From positions 4,414,001-4,478,000 of the forward strand of contig NZ_WSRO01000002.1 in assembly GCF_009769735.1 (NCBI RefSeq): a stretch of DNA of 64,000 nt, given 5' to 3'. The number at the start of each line of letters is the position of its first letter. Positions within the stretch are counted from its first letter, which is position 1. Positions 58,892 through 64,000 of the stretch are shown in pieces. This stretch comes from Streptomyces sp. BA2 (GTDB taxonomy: Bacteria; Actinomycetota; Actinomycetes; Streptomycetales; Streptomycetaceae). The notes beneath the pieces were generated by a model, which made no database searches, had not been told where the DNA came from, and was given only the letters and a program-made list of their open reading frames with translations. A program made the translations under genes and the position numbers.

Positions 58892-58927
58892 GTACGGCAC
58901 TCCGACCCGCTGCCCGGAGTGCCGTAC
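58892..58927. terminator. Terminator of the DsbA-like gene
   Basis: GTACGGCACTCCG (58892-58904) and CGGAGTGCCGTAC (58915-58927) form a perfect 13-bp stem, 11 bp after the DsbA-like stop on the minus strand. Confidence 0.85.
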
Positions 58928-58938
58928 GCCCGAGGGCC

Positions 58939-59688
58939 TTAAATCCCGGAGGCCTTCAGCTCCTTGGCGAACGTGTCCTGGTCGAACAGGGAGTTGCTGT
59001 CCGCCTTCTTGCCGTCGATGACGACGGTCGGCGTGCCCTGCATGCCGTCGTCGGTGAAGGACTGCATGGCCTCACCGACCCACTTCTTGTACGTCCCCTT
59101 CTTCACGGCCTTGTCGAACTCGGCGCCCCGCAGCCCGTCCACCTGGTCGGCGATCTTCAGCAGGAAGGCGGGCGTGTAGGCGTCCTCGGTCTCGCTCTCG
59201 GGCTGGTTGGCGAAGACCGCGGCGTGGAACTGCGGGAACTTGCCCGCCTCCACCGAGGCCCGCAGCGCGTTCGCCGCGTTCACCGAGCCGCTGCCGCCGA
59301 GGTTCTTGTCGAGGAACGAGGCGATCGTGTACTCGACCTTCACCTTGCCGTCGGCCACCGGCTTCACCAGCGCCTGCGCGCCCGTCTCCTCGAACTTCTT
59401 GCAGATCGGGCAGCGCGCGTCCTCGTACAGCTTGACCGTGTGCGCGGCCTTCGGGTCGCCGACCGTGATCACCCCGCCCTTCACGGTGGCGGGCGTCTTC
59501 GCGAGCGCGTCGGTACCGGCCGGCGGCTGCTTCGCCTCGGGGCCACCGGGGGACGCGGACTCCGAAGCCGACCCCTTGTCGTCACCCCGGCCCGTGAGGT
59601 CCTCGGGGCCGCAGGCGGCAGCGCCCCCGGCGACGAATGCGGTGGCGGCCACCGCGGCGACGATGCGCCCGGCCTTGCGTACGGCCAT
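58939..59688 (-). CDS. DsbA/thioredoxin-fold lipoprotein
   Basis: 249 aa. The signal peptide ends in a lipobox-like FVAGGAAACGPE. A Ser/Pro/Gly linker leads to a thioredoxin-fold domain with the active site YEDARCPICKKFEETGAQAL (CPIC, near residue 92), SVEAGKFPQFHAAVFANQPE and cis-Pro MQGTPTVVIDGKKA. It is a membrane-attached thiol-disulfide oxidoreductase acting outside the cell. A separate quinone oxidase partner is not in the window. Confidence 0.92.
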   Translation of the reverse strand: MAVRKAGRIVAAVAATAFVAGGAAACGPEDLTGRGDDKGSASESASPGGPEAKQPPAGTDALAKTPATVKGGVITVGDPKAAHTVKLYEDARCPICKKFEETGAQALVKPVADGKVKVEYTIASFLDKNLGGSGSVNAANALRASVEAGKFPQFHAAVFANQPESETEDAYTPAFLLKIADQVDGLRGAEFDKAVKKGTYKKWVGEAMQSFTDDGMQGTPTVVIDGKKADSNSLFDQDTFAKELKASGI

Positions 59689-59814
59689 CTGAAACAGTCC
59701 TCCAGGATCTCGGCACGTGCCGCTTCGACATCGGCCCGTGCCGGATCAACGTATCGGAACGCCCGCCCCCGCACCCCTCCCCAAAGCCCCCACCAGCGCA
59801 GTAACGTCCGGCAC

Positions 59815-61209
59815 ATGAGCAGCACGATCAACGGCGGCATCTCGTTCTGGTACGCGGACAACGGCACCCCGGCTCCCCGTGAACCCCTGCCGGGCGACGA
59901 GAGTGCCGACGTCTGCATTGTCGGCGGCGGCTACACGGGCCTGTGGACCGCGTACTACCTGAAGAAGGCCGCCCCCTTCCTCCGCATCACCGTCCTGGAG
60001 CAGAAGTTCTGCGGCTACGGAGCCTCCGGCCGCAACGGCGGCTGGCTCTACAACGGCGTCGCGGGCCGCGACCGCTACGCCCGCCTGCACGGCAGGGAGG
60101 CGGCAGTACGCCTCCAGGAAGCAATGAACGAAACGGTCGGCGAAGTAATCCGCGCCGCCACCGAAGAACAGATCGACGCGGACATCCACCACGGCGGCGT
60201 ACTCGAAGTGGCCTACACCCCGGCCCAGTTGGCACGCCTGAAGGAATTCCACGCCACGGAACTCGCGTACGGCGAGAAAGAACGCGCCCTGCACGGCGCA
60301 CGCGAGACAGCGGACCGCATCCGCGTCGCCGGCGCCGTCGGCTCCACCTGGACCCCGCACGGCGCGCGCCTGCACCCGGTGAAGCTGGTGAAGGGCCTCG
60401 CGGCGGCCGTCGAAGCACTCGGCGTCACGATCCACGAGTCGACGCCGGTCACGGAGATCAAGCCCAAGCACGCCATCACCCCGTACGGCACGGTCCGCGC
60501 CCCATACATCCTGCGCTGCACGGAGGGCTTCACGGCGTCCCTCAAGGGCCAACGCCGCACGTGGCTCCCCATGAACTCCTCGATGATCGCCACGGCCCCC
60601 CTCACCGACGCCCAATGGGAGTCGATCGGCTGGGAAGGCCGCGAAACGCTCGGCGACATGGCACACGCGTACATGTACGCCCAACGCACCGCCGACGGCC
60701 GCATCGCACTCGGCGGCAGAGGCGTCCCGTACCGCTACGGCTCAAAAACGGACAACGACGGCCGCACCCAGCCGGCCACGATCGAGGCCCTGCACGAGAT
60801 CCTCACCCGCTTCTTCCCGCAACTGGCCGGAGTGAAGGTGGCCCACGCCTGGTCCGGCGTGCTCGGCGTCCCCCGCGACTGGTGCGCCACAGTCACCCTG
60901 GACCGCGCGACGGGCCTCGGCTGGGCGGGCGGCTACGTCGGCTCGGGCGTCGCCACCGCCAACCTCGCGGCCCGCACCCTGCGCGACCTGGTCCAGCAGG
61001 ACTCGGGCCAGGCAGGCGCCACGGACCTCACGACGCTCCCCTGGGTCAACCACAAAGTCCGCAAGTGGGAGCCGGAGCCGTTCCGCTGGATCGGCGTCCA
61101 GGGCATGTACGCGACGTACCGCAGCGCGGACCGCCACGAACTGACCACCCCGACCGCCACGGCCCCCCGCCTGGCCCGCATCGCGGACCGCCTGTCGGGG
61201 CGCCACTGA
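59815..61209 (+). CDS. FAD-dependent oxidoreductase (DAO family, gamma-glutamylputrescine oxidase-like)
   Basis: 464 aa from ATG 59815. ADVCIVGGGYTGLWTAYYLK is the FAD motif, followed by EQKFCGYGASGRNGGWLYNG. The later GLGWAGGYVGSGVATANLAA is the C-terminal FAD contact. The SGRNGG string is typical of the glycine/D-amino-acid oxidase group, including PuuB-type oxidases. The likely reaction is oxidative deamination of an amine or amino acid. It is divergent from the DsbA-like gene. Confidence 0.9.
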   Translation: MSSTINGGISFWYADNGTPAPREPLPGDESADVCIVGGGYTGLWTAYYLKKAAPFLRITVLEQKFCGYGASGRNGGWLYNGVAGRDRYARLHGREAAVRLQEAMNETVGEVIRAATEEQIDADIHHGGVLEVAYTPAQLARLKEFHATELAYGEKERALHGARETADRIRVAGAVGSTWTPHGARLHPVKLVKGLAAAVEALGVTIHESTPVTEIKPKHAITPYGTVRAPYILRCTEGFTASLKGQRRTWLPMNSSMIATAPLTDAQWESIGWEGRETLGDMAHAYMYAQRTADGRIALGGRGVPYRYGSKTDNDGRTQPATIEALHEILTRFFPQLAGVKVAHAWSGVLGVPRDWCATVTLDRATGLGWAGGYVGSGVATANLAARTLRDLVQQDSGQAGATDLTTLPWVNHKVRKWEPEPFRWIGVQGMYATYRSADRHELTTPTATAPRLARIADRLSGRH

Positions 61210-61230
61210 CTCACCTACGCAGGTACGTCT

Positions 61231-62109
61231 TCAGCGACCCGGCCCACCGGCATCCGCAAGGGGCCGGGCCCCGCCCGACAGCGCCAGCAGAGCCGCATGG
61301 GACGACGAGCCCAGCTCGGCCGCGTACAGCAGCAGCGTCAGCTCCTCGTCGGGCGGCGGCAGTCGCAGCGCCTGGAAGTGCAGTTCCATCAGCCCGTGCT
61401 CCGGATGCCGGACGCGCTTGATACCGTGCCCCTTCTCCTCGACCTCCTGCGACTCCCACAGCCGTGCGAACTCCGGGCTGCGCTCGCGGAGTTCACCGAT
61501 CACCACGCACAGCCGCTCGCCATCCGGAGTGCGGCCGGCCTCGGCACGCAGCACGGCGACGATCTCGCGGCGGATCTGCGCCGCCTCCGGGTGCGCGGCC
61601 TCCGCGTCCGGGTGCAGGAACATCTGCTTGGCGATGTTGCGCTCCTCCGGGGGCAGTTGCGCAAAGTCGCACCCCAGCTTCCCGCCGGGACCGTTCCACG
61701 CCAGAACGTCCATGGCCCGGCCGTAGACCAGGGCCGCGACACCCTCCATCGAGTCGAGCACGACCCGCAGACCGGGCCGTACGACCTGCGGCTCTTCCCG
61801 CACCTGCCGCCGCGCGACCCCGCTGTGCGCCGCCCGGTACGCCACGTTCCGCAGGTACTCGTGCTCGGCAGCGGTCAGCCGCAGCCCACGGGCGAGGCCG
61901 TCAAGGACCTCCGGCGAGACGTTTCCGCCACGGCCCTGCTCGATGCGCGTGTAGTACTCCACGCTGATCCCCGTGAGGCGGGCGGCCTCCTCACGGCGCA
62001 GCCCGCGCACCCTTCGCCGCGTCCCGCCGGACGGCAGGCCGAACTCGGCCGGGTCCAGGGCTGCCCTGCGGGCCTTCAAGAACGCGTTGATCTCCGGCTC
62101 GGCATGCAT
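61231..62109 (-). CDS. XRE regulator with MmyB-like ligand domain
   Basis: 292 aa, ATG 62109 with GGAGAA seven bases upstream. HTH: FGLPSGGTRRRVRGLRREEA, RLTGISVEYYTRIEQGRGGN and VSPEVLDGLARGLRLT. The C-terminal ~170 residues match the MmyB-like PAS-type domain (VYGRAMDVLAWNGPGGKLGC, LPPEERNIAKQMFLHPDAEA), which can bind fatty acids or other ligands. It is divergent from an aldo/keto reductase gene, the usual arrangement for this regulator type, and probably represses that gene. Confidence 0.92.
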   Translation of the reverse strand: MHAEPEINAFLKARRAALDPAEFGLPSGGTRRRVRGLRREEAARLTGISVEYYTRIEQGRGGNVSPEVLDGLARGLRLTAAEHEYLRNVAYRAAHSGVARRQVREEPQVVRPGLRVVLDSMEGVAALVYGRAMDVLAWNGPGGKLGCDFAQLPPEERNIAKQMFLHPDAEAAHPEAAQIRREIVAVLRAEAGRTPDGERLCVVIGELRERSPEFARLWESQEVEEKGHGIKRVRHPEHGLMELHFQALRLPPPDEELTLLLYAAELGSSSHAALLALSGGARPLADAGGPGR

Positions 62110-62268
62110 CCGGCCATTCTCCGGCATGCCCGGCCCAACCAGGCCCTGCGGGTACCAGGCCCCGCCGGGCCTGGCGGGCACCGGGACCGGCGGGCAAGGT
62201 CGACCACGAGACCAGGTGATCGCTCACGACACCAGCTGCACGCAGGACAGAAGGACAGGGGAGCATTC

Positions 62269-63297
62269 ATGAACCGCAGGATTCTCGGCGGCACCGGCAT
62301 TTCCGTCAGCGAGTACACCCTCGGCACGATGATGCTCGGCGCGTGGGGCACCAAGGACCACGACGAGGCAGTCCGCATCGTGCACACCGCTCTCGACGCG
62401 GGCATCAACACCCTCGACACCGCCGACATGTACTCCGACGGCGAGTCCGAAGTGATCGTCGGGAAGGCCCTCAAGGGCCGCCGGGACGACGTCGTCCTCG
62501 CGAGCAAGTTCAGCAACCCGATGGGCACCGACGCCAACCAACGGGGCGCTTCCCGCCGTTACATCATCCGCGCCGTCGAGGACAGCCTGCGCCGCCTGGA
62601 CACCGACTGGATCGACGTCTACCAAGTGCACCGCCCCGATCCGGACACCGACATCGACGAGACCCTGTCGGCGCTGTCGGACCTGGTGCGCTCCGGCAAG
62701 GTCCGGGCGATCGGCTCGTCCACATTTCCCGCCGGTGAGATCGTCGAGGCCCAGTGGGTCGCCGAGAAGCGCGGCCACGTCCGCTTCCGCAGCGAGCAAC
62801 CGCCGTACTCGATCCTGGCCCGCGCCATCGAGCGGGACGTGCTTCCCACCGCGCAGAAGTACGGCATGGGCGTCCTCACCTGGAGCCCCCTCGCGGGCGG
62901 CTGGCTGTCCGGCAAGTACGGCGGACCGGACGGCGCGACCCCCGGCGAAGCCACCCGCTCGAATTTCCTGCCGCAGCTCCTCGACACCAGCCTGCCCGGC
63001 AACGCCGCCAAGCTCACCGCGGTCACCGAGCTGCGAAAGGTGGCCGCCGACGCCGGCCTGACGCTGCCCGCTCTGGCCACCGGGTTCGTCCTGTCGCACC
63101 CCGCCATCACTTCCGTGATCATCGGCCCCCGCACCCACGACCAGCTCACCTCGCTGCTCGGCGCCGCGGGAACGGTCCTGAGCGGCGACATCCTCGACCG
63201 CATCGACGAGATCGTGCCTCCCGGCACCGACCTCAACCGCGACGTCACCCACTACGACCCGCCCGCACTCACGGACAAGACACTGCGCCGCCGCTGA
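62269..63297 (+). CDS. Aldo/keto reductase
   Basis: 342 aa, ATG 62269. The AKR tetrad is visible: Asp and Tyr in NTLDTADMYSDGESE, Lys in VVLASKFSNPMG, His in IDVYQVHRPDPDTD. GVLTWSPLAGGWLSGKYGG and TSVIIGPRTHDQLTSLLGAA complete the NADPH-binding end. It reduces an aldehyde or ketone with NADPH. Its divergent XRE/MmyB neighbour is the likely regulator. Confidence 0.95.
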   Translation: MNRRILGGTGISVSEYTLGTMMLGAWGTKDHDEAVRIVHTALDAGINTLDTADMYSDGESEVIVGKALKGRRDDVVLASKFSNPMGTDANQRGASRRYIIRAVEDSLRRLDTDWIDVYQVHRPDPDTDIDETLSALSDLVRSGKVRAIGSSTFPAGEIVEAQWVAEKRGHVRFRSEQPPYSILARAIERDVLPTAQKYGMGVLTWSPLAGGWLSGKYGGPDGATPGEATRSNFLPQLLDTSLPGNAAKLTAVTELRKVAADAGLTLPALATGFVLSHPAITSVIIGPRTHDQLTSLLGAAGTVLSGDILDRIDEIVPPGTDLNRDVTHYDPPALTDKTLRRR

Positions 63298-63360
63298 CAG
63301 GGCAGGAGCTCGACGCCGGGCACGAGAGGTACTGCACGAGAGGTACTTCAGGACGCAAAG

Positions 63361-63392
63361 AAGCCCAGGTCAGACCGATCTGACCTGGGCTT
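63361..63392. terminator. Terminator between the aldo/keto reductase and tRNA-Thr
   Basis: AAGCCCAGGTCAG (63361-63373) and CTGACCTGGGCTT (63380-63392) form a perfect 13-bp stem ending in TTT on the plus strand and, equivalently, on the minus strand. It serves both convergent units and starts 4 bp from the tRNA 3' end. Confidence 0.85.
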
Positions 63393-63396
63393 TCCG

Positions 63397-63470
63397 AGCC
63401 CCCTGTCGGATTCGAACCGACGACCTACGCATTACAAGTGCGTTGCTCTGGCCATCTGAGCTAAGGAGGC
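63397..63470 (-). tRNA. tRNA-Thr (anticodon UGU)
   Basis: The minus strand folds as a cloverleaf. The acceptor GCCTCCT pairs with AGGGGGC and leaves discriminator T. The D arm is TAGCTCAGATGGCCAGAGCA-like. The anticodon arm is ACGCA-CTTGTAA-TGCGT with anticodon TGT, and the T arm is GTCGG-TTCGAAT-CCGAC. No CCA is encoded. UGU reads ACA and ACG/ACU-type Thr codons. Confidence 0.96.
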
Positions 63471-63600
63471 ATGCAGCGTCGTGCCCGAGCAGTGTAACCA
63501 ACGCCGCACATGCCCCCGTCGAAAATTCCTCGAACGTCGCAGGCGCAGGACTACTGACAGACCGATGACCCCCGGGGTACGGTCACGAGCAGTTCGCTCA

Positions 63601-63616
63601 GGTGGACTACACCACT
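63601..63616. promoter_or_regulatory. dre (DasR) site before msiK
   Basis: GGTGGACTACACCACT matches the dre consensus A(G/C)TGGTCTAGACCA(G/C)T at 13 of 16 positions. It ends 56 bp before the msiK ATG. It shares GTGGACTA with the site before nagK. Confidence 0.78.
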
Positions 63617-63672
63617 CCTCTCTTTACAACGGATCGTCCGGCACGTTCCTGCCGGTGAAGGGGGCCCTCACC

Positions 63673-64000
63673 ATGGCCACTGTTTCGTTCGACAAGGCGA
63701 CCCGCATCTATCCGGGTGGCGACAAGCCCGCCGTCGATGAGCTCGAGCTCGACGTCGCGGACGGCGAGTTCCTCGTCCTCGTCGGTCCCTCCGGCTGCGG
63801 AAAGTCCACCTCCCTGCGCATGCTCGCGGGCCTGGAGGACGTGAACGCCGGCGCCATCCGCATCGGCGAGCGCGACGTCACGCACCTGCCGCCCAAGGAC
63901 CGGGACATCGCCATGGTGTTCCAGAACTACGCGCTCTACCCGCACATGACGGTCGCCGACAACATGGGCTTCGCCCTGAAGATCGCGGGCGTCAACAAGG
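63673..64000 (+). CDS. msiK: ABC sugar-transport ATPase MsiK, partial
   Basis: The first 109 codons are present; the rest lies beyond the window. [20 protein letters not shown] opens it, Walker A is [20 protein letters not shown], and the Q-loop is [14 protein letters not shown], as in MalK/UgpC/MsiK. MsiK energises many sugar ABC importers of Streptomyces that lack their own ATPase. The dre site upstream and the orphan binding lipoprotein at 28934-30199 fit that role. Confidence 0.9.
   Translation, partial: MATVSFDKATRIYPGGDKPAVDELELDVADGEFLVLVGPSGCGKSTSLRMLAGLEDVNAGAIRIGERDVTHLPPKDRDIAMVFQNYALYPHMTVADNMGFALKIAGVNK

Noticed and set aside
58216..59814. Plus-strand extension of the DAO-type oxidoreductase frame upstream of 59815
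   Set aside because: The first ~530 codons are antisense to the APH-like and DsbA-like genes; the FAD motif starts only after ATG 59815.

Overview
The window is high-GC actinobacterial DNA and looks like a chromosomal core segment of a Streptomyces species. The evidence is codon use with G or C in nearly every third position, many GTG starts, ATGA/GTGA stop-start overlaps, a groEL gene with CIRCE boxes and no groES beside it, DUF397/DUF5753 regulator modules, a CdgB-type diguanylate cyclase, an HbpS/SenS/SenR set and an MsiK-type ATPase. The gene order resembles the S. coelicolor chromosome from about murQ to msiK read backwards; that comparison is from memory, not from a search.

Layout. 1-5.3 kb: a partial DHA2 drug exporter with a divergent HD-domain protein, a maleylpyruvate-isomerase-like/GNAT fusion, a DHA1 exporter, a NIPSNAP protein and a DUF4031 pair. 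5.4-8.0 kb: an N-acetylmuramate 6-phosphate set, with a MurR/RpiR regulator, murQ and the remnant of a PTS EIIBC permease. 8.0-15.2 kb: an accessory stretch with a decayed toxin-antitoxin locus, an MFS exporter, a polysaccharide deacetylase, a VapBC-like pair, an XRE-DUF5753/DUF397 module, an HTH protein and yefM-yoeB. 15.5-20.1 kb: a lipase-like protein and a 1047-aa HTH/P-loop NTPase/solenoid protein facing a 40-aa membrane peptide.

20-28.9 kb: groEL2, a cold-shock protein, a SAM-riboswitch-controlled thrC-like gene with a GG-terminal sulfur carrier, gpgS, otsA, otsB and a DUF3263 protein. 28.9-35.9 kb: an amino-sugar cluster with a binding lipoprotein, a SIS-domain deaminase/isomerase, nagK, nagA, a PfkB kinase and a class II aldolase. 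35.9-45 kb: a CBM-like membrane protein, cdgB, a flavin reductase, arfB, terD, a Tm-1-like/PEP-hydrolase-like pair and a GNAT protein. 44.6-53.9 kb: an M1 peptidase lipoprotein, a LuxR regulator, an FAD/NAD(P) protein, a YncE-like lipoprotein, an ankyrin protein and hbpS-senS-senR. 54-64 kb: a pentapeptide protein, oxidoreductases, a GNAT protein, an APH-like kinase, a DsbA-like lipoprotein, an XRE regulator with a divergent aldo/keto reductase, tRNA-Thr(UGU) and the start of msiK.

How the genes work together. Three sites close to the DasR (dre) consensus lie before the binding-lipoprotein/SIS gene pair, before nagK-nagA and before msiK. They tie amino-sugar uptake energy and catabolism into one GlcNAc-responsive regulon. 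A SAM-I riboswitch leads into a threonine-synthase-like gene followed by a sulfur-carrier gene, which suggests methionine rather than threonine synthesis; this is the most interesting unit here. The murein-sugar branch keeps its regulator and etherase but has lost its permease by deletion. Intergenic spaces carry several strain-type repeats.
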